NCBI RefSeq assembly: GCF_022267515.1
Contig: NZ_JAKFGB010000014.1
Location: 62,001-126,000, forward strand
Reading direction: 5' to 3'
DNA: 64,000 nucleotides
From: Rubinisphaera margarita
Lineage (GTDB): Bacteria > Planctomycetota > Planctomycetia > Planctomycetales > Planctomycetaceae
How positions within the stretch are numbered: position 1 is the stretch's first letter; each line of letters begins with the position of its first letter. A program made the translations under genes and the position numbers. The notes below the pieces were generated by a model, which was given only the letters and a program-made list of their open reading frames with translations, did no database searches and was not told where the DNA came from. Of this stretch, positions 55,671-63,660 are shown piece after piece.

Positions 55671-56010
55671 GTGGGGATAGCGAAGCGTATCCCAGTAAAT
55701 GCGAGCGGCTTCAGAAACCTCCCATGCCCGGGGGTGGCCCCGAAAGATTCTTTCGGGGCGGCGCAGCCGTGGGCGAAGTGCGATTTGACGCCTGATATAA
55801 GGGACGGTGTGGTTGCCGAAAGACAATGGATGGCCGCAAGTTGGAGGCTCGCGGCAGCTGCATTCTCCCATGGCTTCGCCGCCCTGATAGCAGAGCTATC
55901 ACGGCCACCCCAAAGGGTCGGGGTGGGCGTTTCAGCGATTCACTTCGGGGCCACGTCACGCTTGAGACGGTCAACCAATTGCTGGGATACGCGTCGCTAT
56001 CTCAGCCTAC
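55667..56010. mobile_element. MITE-like element with terminal inverted repeats (complete copy)
   Basis: 344 bp flanked by 29-nt imperfect inverted repeats at 55667-55695 and 55982-56010, matching at 25 of 29 positions (core GATAGCGA.GCGTATCCCAG). No ORF of transposase size inside. Internal segments recur at 56962-57182, 33509-33560 and, diverged, 2431-2466 and 23720-23780. It contains GGCCCCGAAAGATTCTTTCG and a GATAGCAGAGCTATC hairpin. Target duplication not evident. Confidence 0.65.
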
Positions 56011-56033
56011 TACTGAGCCCTTGTAACACCGGC

Positions 56034-56897
56034 TTAGTCGATGATTGGGTTTCGCAGGGTGCCGAGTTTTTCGATGGTCACTTCGACCACATCGCCCGGC
56101 TTCAGGAAGACCTGCGGGTTGCGGGCCATGCCGACACCAGACGGCGTGCCGGTGAAGATAATATCGCCCGGCTCCAGGGTCATCAGCTGGGTTAGGTGAG
56201 CCATGATCTGGCCGATGTTGAAGATCAGCTCTTTGGTCGAGCTGTCCTGCATCACTTCGCCGTTCAGCTTGAGCGAAATCGACAGGTCGTGCGGGTCGCC
56301 GACTTCTTCGCTGGTCACAATCCAGGGACCGATCGGAGCGAAGGTATCGGGCGACTTGCCGAGCAGCCACTGACCGCCGGGACGGCCTTTCTGCCAGTCG
56401 CGAGCCGAGACATCGTTGCCGACCATGTAACCGGCGACGTAGTTGAGAGCCTCATCGGCAGAGACGTTGCTGGCCGACTTGCCAATCACGACGACCAGTT
56501 CGGCTTCGTAGTCGACCTTCTTCGCGACCGCTGGGAGACGCACCGGTTCATCGGGGCCGGTGATCGTGTTCGGGTACTTGCCGAAGCAGACCGGCTCGCT
56601 CGGAATCTCGGCTTTGGTTTCACGGGCATGGTCGCCGTAGTTGAGACCGATGCAGATGATCTTGCTCGGCTTCGCGATCGGAGCCCGCAGGGCCCCGTCG
56701 ATGAACCGTTCCTGAGACACGCCGGTCTGAGCGGCTCGTTCGGCGCGGTCGACCAGTCCCTGTTCCAGGATCTCGTGAATCGTACACGGCAGTGAGTCAT
56801 CGACGGCACACAGATCGACATAGCGAGATTCTCCGCCAGACAGTTCCACCGCGACCGGCTTCAGTTCTCCACCCGTTTCCAGCATCGCCAGTTTCAT
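56034..56897 (-). CDS. Fumarylacetoacetate hydrolase (FAH)-family protein
   Basis: 287 aa. FAH-family core: KIICIGLNYGDHARETKAEIPSEPVCFGKYPNTITGPDEPVRLP, VDYEAELVVVIGKSASNVSADEALNYVAGYMVGNDVSARDWQ, GQWLLGKSPDTFAPIGPWIV, LIFNIGQIMAHLTQLMTLEPGDIIFTGTPSGVGMAR and FLKPGDVVEVTIEKLGTLRNPI. The metal ligands Glu and Asp in YEAELV and GNDVSARD are intact. Such enzymes hydrolyse or decarboxylate beta-diketones and ureidoglycolate-like compounds in aromatic or sugar-acid breakdown; the N-terminal about 60 residues are typical of this subgroup. Substrate unknown. Confidence 0.92.
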   Translation of the reverse strand: MKLAMLETGGELKPVAVELSGGESRYVDLCAVDDSLPCTIHEILEQGLVDRAERAAQTGVSQERFIDGALRAPIAKPSKIICIGLNYGDHARETKAEIPSEPVCFGKYPNTITGPDEPVRLPAVAKKVDYEAELVVVIGKSASNVSADEALNYVAGYMVGNDVSARDWQKGRPGGQWLLGKSPDTFAPIGPWIVTSEEVGDPHDLSISLKLNGEVMQDSSTKELIFNIGQIMAHLTQLMTLEPGDIIFTGTPSGVGMARNPQVFLKPGDVVEVTIEKLGTLRNPIID

Positions 56898-57257
56898 CGT
56901 TCACCTGTTCTCTAGTCTGGACCGATTCAAAACCGGTTGTTCAACCAATGTCTTCGCAGTCGCAGGCTGGGATCGCGAAGCGAATCTCAGCAAATGTGCT
57001 TGTGACTTCTTCCGACTCCGCCCCCGACAGGGGTGGCCCCGAAAGATTCTTTCGGGGCGGCGCAGCCGTGGGCGAAGTGGTATCTGACGTCTAATTCAGA
57101 AACGCTGTGGTTACCAGGAAGGCAGGCTGCAAGTTGAGGCCAGCGGAAGGTGCATTCTCCTACGGCTGCGCCGCCCTGGTGTTTCACCTACGCTGAAGAC
57201 AAGCCTCTCGTTGCGATGCAACACAGAGATGAATCTCTGTGCCATCCCGTCTTCTGA
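56898..57257. repeat. Intergenic region with truncated MITE-like copy (56962-57182)
   Basis: Starts GCAGGCTGGGATCGCGAAGC and continues with GGCCCCGAAAGATTCTTTCG and GCGGCGCAGCCGTGGGCGAA as in the complete element, then ends after CTGCGCCGCCCTG without the right terminal repeat. No gene. Confidence 0.6.
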
Positions 57258-58070
57258 TTACTGATTGGCGATCTGCACATCGTGCGGCGGAGCGCCCATG
57301 ATGTGGTAGCCGCCGTCGACGTGCAGGGTTTCCCCGCTGATGCCGCTGGCCTGATCGCTCATCAGCCACATCCCGGCTTTGCCGACTTCGTCCGGCGTCA
57401 CATTGCGACGCAGCGGTGAGAACGCCGTGTAGAGCTTCATCATCTGGTCGAACTCGCCGACAGCCGAGGAGCTCAGCGTCTTCAGCGGACCGGCGCTCAG
57501 GGCGTTGACGCGGAATCCTTCCGGGCCGAGCTCGTTGGCCAGATATTCCACAGTGCTTTCGAGAGCCGACTTGCAGACGCCCATGATGTTGTACCCGGGA
57601 ATGACCTTCTCGCCGCCGAGGTAGGTCAACGAGAGCAGGTTGCCGCCGGGAGCCAGGATTTCGCGACCACGATGCGCCAGCGAGATCAGGCTGTAGCAGC
57701 TGATTTCCATGGAGAGCTTGAAGCCATCGCGACTCACGGCGTGAACCGGGCCCTTGAGATCGTCCATCGGAGCGTAGGCGATCGAGTGCAGAATGAAGTC
57801 GACCTGACCGAATTCTTCCTTCGCCTTCGCGAAGACAGCGTCGAGATTTTCATCGTTCTGGACATCGCAGGGCATGATGAACTTGGCGAAGTCATCGACG
57901 AGCTTTCGCAGACGACGCTCCATACGGGGCCGTTCCGGATCCTTGTCGGGCAGGTGCGTGAAGGCCATCTCGGCTCCTTCGGCCTGCAGCTGCTGGGTAA
58001 TCGCCCAGGCAATGCTGTGATCGTTGGCGATTCCGAAAACCAACCCTTTTTTGCCCGAAAACAGGCCCAT
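57258..58070 (-). CDS. fabI: Enoyl-[acyl-carrier-protein] reductase (NADH)
   Basis: 270 aa from the ATG at 58070, with GGAG 7 nt upstream. It reduces the enoyl-ACP double bond in the last step of fatty-acid elongation. The divergent SDR features of FabI are present: VFGIANDHSIAWAI (Gly-rich cofactor loop of the FabI type), CDVQND, LHSIAYAP, and the active-site pair Tyr150 and Tyr160 with Lys167 (YLGGEKVIPGYNIMGVCK, matching the family's Tyr-x9-Tyr-x6-Lys). Ends with GETLHVDGGYHIMG. Length is normal. Stands alone; 355 bp upstream holds palindromic repeats. Confidence 0.95.
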   Translation of the reverse strand: MGLFSGKKGLVFGIANDHSIAWAITQQLQAEGAEMAFTHLPDKDPERPRMERRLRKLVDDFAKFIMPCDVQNDENLDAVFAKAKEEFGQVDFILHSIAYAPMDDLKGPVHAVSRDGFKLSMEISCYSLISLAHRGREILAPGGNLLSLTYLGGEKVIPGYNIMGVCKSALESTVEYLANELGPEGFRVNALSAGPLKTLSSSAVGEFDQMMKLYTAFSPLRRNVTPDEVGKAGMWLMSDQASGISGETLHVDGGYHIMGAPPHDVQIANQ

Positions 58071-58130
58071 GCTCGACTCCTTAAGTTCTGGCAGAAACCG
58101 CCCGCTGCGGTGCATTCAATTCGACAGGGT

Positions 58131-58235
58131 GCCATGCCCACGCTGGCCGTGGGCGTGCAATCGACTTCGACCCGTCGACCGCGATGATTTGTGATTCGTC
58201 CACTGGAAGCATGCCCACGCGAGCGTCGGCATGGC
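58131..58235. repeat. Two copies of the CATGCCCACG palindromic repeat
   Basis: GCCATGCCCACGCTGG.. at 58131-58158 and, in the opposite orientation, GCATGCCCACGCGAGCGTCG.. at 58209-58235. Both are imperfect hairpins of the family seen at 33301-33324. The rest of 58071-58424 shows no gene. Confidence 0.6.
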
Positions 58236-58424
58236 CCCCGATCATTCAGGATCAGGTCCGGATGCGAATCAGCCCAGAGTATCTGGCCACGTGCGGGCGT
58301 TCAAGGTTCGGAGACCTTTTCGAGCCGTGCATCAATGCGGTCCGATTGAAGATCGCCGTGAAACCGGGCAGAATGCGAATCACAATTCCATTTTTCACCA
58401 CTTCGAATGACTCCGAGGATGCTC

Positions 58425-58730
58425 ATGCTGGCTCACATCGTCTATTTCACACTCCACGACAACTCCGAAGCTGCCCGGACCAAACTGGTCGATGCGTGCC
58501 ACAAGTACCTGAAGGATCACCCGGGGGTCGAGTTCTTCGCAGCCGGCACTCTGGGTGATGAATTCAGCCGTCCGGTGAACGACAAAACTTACGACGTCTC
58601 CCTGCACGTCTACTTCACTGACAAAGCCGCGCACGACGCCTACCAGACAATTGACGATCATCTGACCTTTATTGCGGAAAATAAGGAAAACTGGAAGCAG
58701 GTTCGGGTGTTTGATTCCTGGGTCAGCTGA
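58425..58730 (+). CDS. Dabb-family (stress-responsive alpha/beta barrel) protein
   Basis: 101 aa from the ATG at 58425, with GAGG 6 nt upstream; earlier in-frame ATGs at 58407 and 58419 are less well placed. Begins LAHIVYFTLHDNSEAARTKLVDACHKYLKDHPGVEFFAAGTLGDEFSRPVNDKTYDVSLHVYFTDKAAHDAYQTIDDHLTFIAENKENW, the full Dabb ferredoxin-like fold. The N-terminal HIV(Y)F strand and the V-LHVYF-D-AHDAYQ part are family signatures. Dabb proteins are dimeric and often cytoplasmic; function ranges from stress response to cyclase-like chemistry. Single gene. Confidence 0.88.
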   Translation: MLAHIVYFTLHDNSEAARTKLVDACHKYLKDHPGVEFFAAGTLGDEFSRPVNDKTYDVSLHVYFTDKAAHDAYQTIDDHLTFIAENKENWKQVRVFDSWVS

Positions 58731-58857
58731 TTCGGCGGCCCCTCCATCTGGCGAAAGCCCCGGAAGCTTGCCAGCGAGACGACGGAGAGCGCCGGTTTTG
58801 TGCCACATTGCGCTCTGATCGTATGTTCTCGTTTGAAGAAATGGGGGGGTATACGCA

Positions 58858-58965
58858 TTGACATTCTTCGATGTGGGCCTTATTCTGCTGAGTCCGATCG
58901 CCTCCGTAGTATTTGCAGTGACGATGTGTTCTCTATGTGTTTCCCCTATGACGTGATTTCACGTC
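58858..58965 (+). promoter_or_regulatory. Promoter and hairpin leader of DUF1559 gene 1
   Basis: TTGACA (58858-58863), 17-nt spacer, TATTCT (58881-58886), preceded by ATACGCA. About 65 nt later the palindrome GACGTGA-TT-TCACGTC (58950-58965) is followed directly by TTTTTT, so it could act as a terminator/attenuator 46 nt before the start codon. The same parts recur before gene 2 (60285-60392). Confidence 0.7.
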
Positions 58966-59011
58966 TTTTTTAATTGCTTTCCCTTTTCTCTGTGAAGGAA
59001 GGACCGTCGTT

Positions 59012-60106
59012 ATGTCTGCTCCAAGTCCCGAGGGCAACAGCAACCATGCGCGCGTCGGCTTTACGCTGATCGAGCTGCTCGTTGTTATTGCCATCATTGC
59101 TATTCTTGTTGCTCTGCTGCTTCCAGCCGTGCAGCAGGCGCGCGAAGCCGCCCGCCGTAGTGCCTGTAAGAACAACCTGAAACAGGTCGGTCTGGCTTTG
59201 CAAAACTACCACGATACGCACAGCGTCTTCCCTCCAGGGCGCGGTGGGCCCGGACACGGAAGCGGCGATCGCTGGAGTGCTCACGTTCACCTGCTCCCCT
59301 ACATCGAACAGCCCGCCCTGTACGATGCCTGGATGGCACAGGCTGAAAACCCGGCTTATCCGACACTGGCCCCATGGTCGGAATGGACCGTGAACGGCAT
59401 CGTTCCTACCGGGGCTGATATCAAGACCATCATCTGCCCTTCCGATCCGTACCAGAAAAACCTTTTCAACGGGCAGGGCGGAACGAACTACGCGTTCTGT
59501 GCGGGAGACAATGGGGACCGGCTGGACGACCCCGATGGACGCGGTTGCTTCTGTCGTATCAGCAGCATCAAGATGCGCGACATTCTCGATGGAACCAGCA
59601 ATACCATTGTGGTGGGTGAAATCGTCCGGCCGAAGGGTGGCAGGGCGCTCGGAGACATTGCACGTCCCAGTTCTGGTGACTGGAACGCCATCGTTGTCAG
59701 CAACCCGTCTGCCTGTGCGGCGATGTACAATCGTTCGACTGGCCTGTATGTCAGTCCGCTTCCTTCCAGCGGGCATCACGGCGGTGGCGATCAGAAGCAG
59801 GGGTATCGTTATGGTGACGGCGGATCTGTCTTCACCCTCTTCACGACAATTCTCCCTCCGAACTCGGCCAGCTGCATGCGACTGAACAACGACAGCGGAG
59901 ACGGCATCCTCAGTGCGGGAAGTCGACACTCCGGGGGAGCCCAGTTCTGTCTGGCTGACGGAAGCGTTCGGTTCATCAGCGAGAACATCGACACCGGTGA
60001 TCTGACGGCTCCCGTTCCTCCGGCCAACTCGGCAGTTCCGTCGCCTTACGGCGTATTCGGTGCTCTCGGAACCCGTGCCAATGGCGAAGTGATCGGCGAG
60101 TTCTAG
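59012..60106 (+). CDS. DUF1559 protein with type-IV-pilin-like N-terminus (gene 1)
   Basis: 364 aa, GGAAGGA before the ATG. The N-terminus after a short leader is a prepilin-type signal, GFTLIELLVVIAIIAILVALLLPAVQQAREAARRSACKNNLKQVGLALQNYHDTHSVFPPG: cleavage before Phe, then a hydrophobic helix. The rest is the DUF1559 (SBP_bac_10-like) domain: GDRWSAHVHLLPYIEQPALYDAWM, IKTIICPSDPYQKNLFNGQGGTNYAFCAGDN, RDILDGTSNTIVVGEIV, GSRHSGGAQFCLADGSVRFISENID. Planctomycetes carry dozens of such genes. They are probably processed by a prepilin peptidase and assembled at the cell surface. Very similar to gene 2 next to it. Confidence 0.93.
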   Translation: MSAPSPEGNSNHARVGFTLIELLVVIAIIAILVALLLPAVQQAREAARRSACKNNLKQVGLALQNYHDTHSVFPPGRGGPGHGSGDRWSAHVHLLPYIEQPALYDAWMAQAENPAYPTLAPWSEWTVNGIVPTGADIKTIICPSDPYQKNLFNGQGGTNYAFCAGDNGDRLDDPDGRGCFCRISSIKMRDILDGTSNTIVVGEIVRPKGGRALGDIARPSSGDWNAIVVSNPSACAAMYNRSTGLYVSPLPSSGHHGGGDQKQGYRYGDGGSVFTLFTTILPPNSASCMRLNNDSGDGILSAGSRHSGGAQFCLADGSVRFISENIDTGDLTAPVPPANSAVPSPYGVFGALGTRANGEVIGEF

Positions 60107-60107
60107 A

Positions 60108-60166
60108 AGCAAACTCAGCATGGCCGAGGATTCGTCCAAGGACTGCAGGAGAAGCATGAAAATGCT
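60108..60166 (+). repeat. Copy 2 of two-part intergenic element
   Basis: AGCAAACTCAGCA (60108-60120) and a 26-nt segment (60141-60166) identical to copy 1 at 48026-48087. It starts 1-2 nt after the DUF1559 gene 1 stop. It lies upstream of the terminator. Confidence 0.7.
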
Positions 60167-60202
60167 CTAAGCCTGAATTCAGGTTGTTGAAGATTGAAAT
60201 CT

Positions 60203-60239
60203 GCACCCCGGTTGTCCATACAGCCGGGGTGCTTTTTTT
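60203..60239 (+). terminator. Terminator of DUF1559 gene 1
   Basis: GCACCCCGG pairs with CCGGGGTGC around a 12-nt loop, followed by TTTTTTT. A clear intrinsic terminator. Confidence 0.92.
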
Positions 60240-60284
60240 CGTTGAAGCCCCCTCACGAAATTACTCTGCGGTACCGCATACGCA

Positions 60285-60392
60285 TTGACATCTGTGGATG
60301 CTGGGTTTATTCTGAAAATTCACGGAATTCTCCGTCGATTTCTTAAGAGTGATACGTTTTCCGCGCGTTCGCGCGTGACGTGATTCCACGTC
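60285..60392 (+). promoter_or_regulatory. Promoter and hairpin leader of DUF1559 gene 2
   Basis: TTGACA (60285-60290), 17 nt, TATTCT (60308-60313), again preceded by ATACGCA. The leader has CGCGCG-TT-CGCGCG (60362-60375) and GACGTG-ATTC-CACGTC (60377-60392), followed by a T-rich stretch. The second hairpin matches the leader of gene 1. Confidence 0.7.
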
Positions 60393-60433
60393 TCTATCTA
60401 TTTTTCTCTAATCCAGAGAAGGAAGGACCGCCC

Positions 60434-61522
60434 ATGTCTACTCCACAACATGTGGATCCCATCACCACGCGCCGAGGTTTTACGCTCATCGAGCTGCTGG
60501 TGGTGATCGCGATCATCGCTATTCTGGTCGCATTGCTCCTCCCAGCCGTGCAACAGGCTCGGGAAGCCGCCCGCCGCAGTGCCTGCAAAAACAACCTGAA
60601 ACAGATCGGGCTGGGTCTGCAAAACTATCACGATACGCACAAGGTCTTTCCCCCGGGTCGCGGTGGCCCCGGACACCAGGGTGGTGACCGCTGGAGTGCT
60701 CACGTCCATCTGCTGCCCTATATCGAACAGGGCGCCCTGTACGATGCGTGGATGGCTCAGGCTGAGGCGACCGGGTATCCCAATATCCGTCCCTGGAACG
60801 AATGGACCAGCGCTGGCGTTCGTCCGACAGGTGCCGACATCAAGACAATTATCTGCCCGTCCGATCCCTACCAGAAGAACCTCTTCGGCGGCCAGGGCGG
60901 AACGAACTACGCCTTCTGCGGCGGGGACAATCCGCATCGCCTCGATGACGCCGACGCCCGCGGGACCTTCTGTCGCAACAGTAGCGTGAGAATGCGGGAC
61001 ATTCTCGACGGCACCAGCAACACAATCGTTGTCGGTGAAATCGTCCGGCCCAAGGGCGGCCAGGCACTCGGCGATGTTGTGCGACCGTCTTCGGGAAACT
61101 GGAACTCCATTATGGACAATCCGTCCCAATGTCAGGCGATGTTCAACAAGTCGACCGGCCTGTATGTCACTCCCGTCCCCTCCAGTGGCGAGTTCACAGG
61201 CGGCGATCAGAAGCAGGGTTATCGCTACGGGGATGGAGGAACGGTCTTCACCTTCTTCACGACCATTCTCCCGCCCAACTCGCCGAGTTGTATGCGTGCG
61301 CGGAACGACAGCGGTGACGGGATCCTCAGTTCCGGCAGCCGCCACTCCGGCGGTGCTCAGTTCTGCCTGGCTGACGGAAGCGTCCGCTTCATCAGCGAGA
61401 ACATCGACACCGGCGATCTGACTCAGCCGCCGGGAGCAGCTAACTCCGCCGTGCCGTCTCCGTACGGTATCTTCGGTGCACTCGGAACCCGAGCTAATGG
61501 CGAAGTCATCGGCGAGTTCTAA
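60434..61522 (+). CDS. DUF1559 protein with type-IV-pilin-like N-terminus (gene 2)
   Basis: 362 aa from the ATG at 60434, with GGAAGGA upstream, excluding a non-homologous in-frame extension. The same architecture as gene 1: prepilin signal GFTLIELLVVIAIIAILVALLLPAVQQ and a DUF1559 domain. By eye most positions are identical to gene 1 after the first 15 residues, so the two arose by recent duplication. Differences cluster in the N-terminal leader, TGYPNIRPWNEWTSAGV, and a few loops. Each gene has its own promoter and terminator, so they are expressed separately. Likely a surface-assembled pseudopilin-like protein. Confidence 0.93.
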   Translation: MSTPQHVDPITTRRGFTLIELLVVIAIIAILVALLLPAVQQAREAARRSACKNNLKQIGLGLQNYHDTHKVFPPGRGGPGHQGGDRWSAHVHLLPYIEQGALYDAWMAQAEATGYPNIRPWNEWTSAGVRPTGADIKTIICPSDPYQKNLFGGQGGTNYAFCGGDNPHRLDDADARGTFCRNSSVRMRDILDGTSNTIVVGEIVRPKGGQALGDVVRPSSGNWNSIMDNPSQCQAMFNKSTGLYVTPVPSSGEFTGGDQKQGYRYGDGGTVFTFFTTILPPNSPSCMRARNDSGDGILSSGSRHSGGAQFCLADGSVRFISENIDTGDLTQPPGAANSAVPSPYGIFGALGTRANGEVIGEF

Positions 61523-61555
61523 GCCTGAGCTGACTCCACTGAGAATCTGAAAAAT

Positions 61556-61590
61556 ATCACCCCGGCTGGTCAAACAGTCGGGGTGATTTT
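61556..61590 (+). terminator. Terminator of DUF1559 gene 2
   Basis: ATCACCCCG pairs with CGGGGTGAT followed by TTT; the inner CTG/CAG can extend it. It matches the position and core (CACCCCGG) of the gene 1 terminator. Confidence 0.85.
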
Positions 61591-61619
61591 CTGCGCGGCG
61601 AGCCATTGTCAGAACATGC

Positions 61620-61892
61620 GTGAAACTCGCCCGCTCGATTCGCTTCTCCCGCTCCCGCCGCCCGATTAAGATCAAACTCTGTTCCGTCCAATCCGGAGTC
61701 GATCTCATACAGCAGCCATCGCGGTTGTATTACTGGGAAACGGAAGCTCCTCCGACTCGTTGCGGCGGGTGTCGCTGGTTCTTTACGTATGTACTGAAAT
61801 GCCTCAACGACGACTGCACGGCGACGTACCGGTGCCGACGTTGTCAGCATGAGGTGATCCGCCGCGTCCGTGATGACCACAATCTGTATTAA
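61620..61892 (+). CDS. Small Cys-rich putative zinc-binding protein
   Basis: 90 aa from a GTG start; no better start is visible and the first about 20 residues are basic and uncertain. The C-terminal half has six Cys in three pairs: RCGGC (48, 51), KCLNDDC (61, 66) and RCRRC (72, 75), a zinc-ribbon-like spacing that argues it is coding. Basic elsewhere (RSRRPIKIKL). It lies 26 bp upstream of the double zinc-ribbon membrane protein, so they may be co-transcribed. Function unknown. Confidence 0.5.
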   Translation: MKLARSIRFSRSRRPIKIKLCSVQSGVDLIQQPSRLYYWETEAPPTRCGGCRWFFTYVLKCLNDDCTATYRCRRCQHEVIRRVRDDHNLY

Positions 61893-61918
61893 GCCGCTGT
61901 TTGACACCGAGACCAGCC

Positions 61919-63079
61919 ATGACCACGGCTTCGCCTGAAGAGCCCGCCCTTCCGGAGGGGAATTTCGATTCCCGAACCGCGGAGGCGCATCGCAGTCAGG
62001 CGGAAGGACGGATCTTTCCCTGCGAAGCCTGCGGGGCGGATGTCGTTTTTCATATCGGCACGCAGCAGCTGAAATGCCCCTATTGCGGGCACGCTCAGGC
62101 CTTGACGCTCGGCGAAACCGAGCTGCAGGAACGCGATTACGAAGCGCAGCTGAAGTCGCTTCGCGAGCATCACGAGACCTTCGACTTCGAGACGGGCCTG
62201 AAGGAAGTTCGCTGCGACGGTTGTGGCGGGACAGTCGTCTTCGAGGGGAACCTCGCCAGCACCGACTGTCCCTATTGCACATCGCCGATTCAGCTTGAAC
62301 ACGTTCACGAAGTCGAGACACGGATCCGTCCCGATGGCGTGCTGCCGTTTCAGGTGGATGAGAAACGGGCCCGAAAATCGCTTCGCGACTGGGTGCAGGG
62401 ACTCTGGTTCGCTCCCACCGATTTCCGGGCGGCTGATCTGTCGGGCCGTTTCAGTGGCGTCTATCTGCCTTTCTGGACGTTCGATTCCATGACTTACACG
62501 GTGTATTCCGGTCAGCGTGGCGAGACCTACACCGTTCGCGTTGGCACAGGAAAAGACCGACGAACGAAGACCAAGGTCCGCTGGTATCCGGCTTCGGGTG
62601 ATTTCCAGCGGTTCTTCGATGATGTACTCGTGATCGCCTGCCGGGAGATGTCGCCCGACCTCATCGCCGGAATGGAACCCTGGCCCCTGTGTCGGGCGAT
62701 TCCATTTACGCGGGAAGTCCTTGCCGGCTATCTGGCGCGGACGTACGACACGGAACTCGACGAAGGGTTCCGGGAAGCCCGTCCGCGGATCGAACGGGCC
62801 ATCGAAAGCGATGTTCGCCGACGCATTGGCGGGGATCGGCAGAGGATTCACGAGATGAAGGTCGGCTATTCAGCCGTGACGTTCAAATACATGTTCCTGC
62901 CGGTCTGGCTGCTTTCCTACAAGTACAAGGACAAGGTGTATCAGGTGATGATCAACGCCGCGACCGGCCGCGTTTCCGGGCGTCGCCCCTGGTCGATGGC
63001 GAAAATTATTCTCACCGTGCTCCTGAACCTCGTCATCGTGCTGACTCTCTGGGGCCTGCTGAGCGCCTTCGCCAGTTGA
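61919..63079 (+). CDS. Double zinc-ribbon protein with C-terminal membrane helix
   Basis: 386 aa from the ATG at 61919. Two four-cysteine zinc ribbons are visible: CEACGADVVF..KCPYCGHAQ (Cys35, 38, 53, 56) and CDGCGGTVVF..DCPYCTSP (Cys99, 102, 117, 120). A central region of about 220 residues is rich in aromatics (LPFWTFDSMTYTVYSGQRGETYTVRV..KVRWYPASGDFQRFFDDVLVIACREMSPDLI) and ends at one membrane helix (MAKIILTVLLNLVIVLTLWGLLSAFAS). Similar proteins in databases are often loosely named after primosomal protein N' zinc ribbons; no helicase domain is here. Role unknown; it is likely cytoplasmic with a tail anchor. Confidence 0.85.
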   Translation: MTTASPEEPALPEGNFDSRTAEAHRSQAEGRIFPCEACGADVVFHIGTQQLKCPYCGHAQALTLGETELQERDYEAQLKSLREHHETFDFETGLKEVRCDGCGGTVVFEGNLASTDCPYCTSPIQLEHVHEVETRIRPDGVLPFQVDEKRARKSLRDWVQGLWFAPTDFRAADLSGRFSGVYLPFWTFDSMTYTVYSGQRGETYTVRVGTGKDRRTKTKVRWYPASGDFQRFFDDVLVIACREMSPDLIAGMEPWPLCRAIPFTREVLAGYLARTYDTELDEGFREARPRIERAIESDVRRRIGGDRQRIHEMKVGYSAVTFKYMFLPVWLLSYKYKDKVYQVMINAATGRVSGRRPWSMAKIILTVLLNLVIVLTLWGLLSAFAS

Positions 63080-63404
63080 CCGACGAAAAGTCGCAGGCAG
63101 GGATTGTCGCGAGCCGAAGGCAGCCAGGCTCACGCGAGCGTGGGCATCGCATCGCCGAAAATTCATTGCGATGAGGGGACGTTCCGGTTGCTTTGGGCCC
63201 GAGACCTGGAGCCGAGTTTTCGCTGCTCGTTTCGAGCCGGAACGCCTCGGAATTGTCATTTTTTCCATCGGGCAACACGCATGGCGGAATCGGTGCGCTC
63301 CGCTTAAACTCCCGCCCTCGTCAAATTGCGGCCGCCTGCGCCGTCCTTTCGTATTGAATTCGTTCTCTTCTCCGATCCCCTCTGATTCGATGGAGAGTTT
63401 CTTC
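63080..63404. other. Intergenic region with partial repeats
   Basis: Contains CACGCGAGCGTGGGCATCGC (63131-63150), a partial CATGCCCACG-family repeat, and just before it GCAGGCAGGGATTGTCGCGAG, which weakly resembles a MITE-like left end. No convincing gene. Confidence 0.4.
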
Positions 63405-63626
63405 ATGTCTTGGCTGAAACGCTATCCCCGACTTCTGGTAGCGACGCTGACGGTCTCCCTGACCGGCTGCCAGTTGATGCCTCATGCGCTGCAGGGGAAC
63501 CAACTCCGCAAACTCAATCGCGGTCCCGCACTGGGGCGCGACGCCTATAACTTTTCGGTGCCCGATCCGCCGACCTACACGCACAAAGTCGATGGGCTGA
63601 TTTCGCATGATCCGTTTGAAGAATAA
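63405..63626 (+). CDS. Small lipoprotein
   Basis: 73 aa from the ATG at 63405, with GGAGAG upstream. Lipoprotein signal SWLKRYPRLLVATLTVSLTGC, lipobox LTGC. The mature part is QLMPHALQGNQLRKLNRGPALGRDAYNFSVPDPPTYTHKVDGLISHDPFEE. Its Pro- and Tyr-containing middle suggests an extended periplasmic peptide. No family assigned. The next gene starts 34 bp later on the same strand and is also exported, so they may form one operon. Confidence 0.65.
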   Translation: MSWLKRYPRLLVATLTVSLTGCQLMPHALQGNQLRKLNRGPALGRDAYNFSVPDPPTYTHKVDGLISHDPFEE

Positions 63627-63660
63627 TCACTCGCGATCGTTGAGTTCGTGAACATCAAGA

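Noticed and set aside
61557..62321. 254-aa minus-strand frame over the DUF1559 terminator and zinc-ribbon gene start
   Set aside because: It crosses a strong intrinsic terminator and has a Ser/Arg-rich shadow composition.
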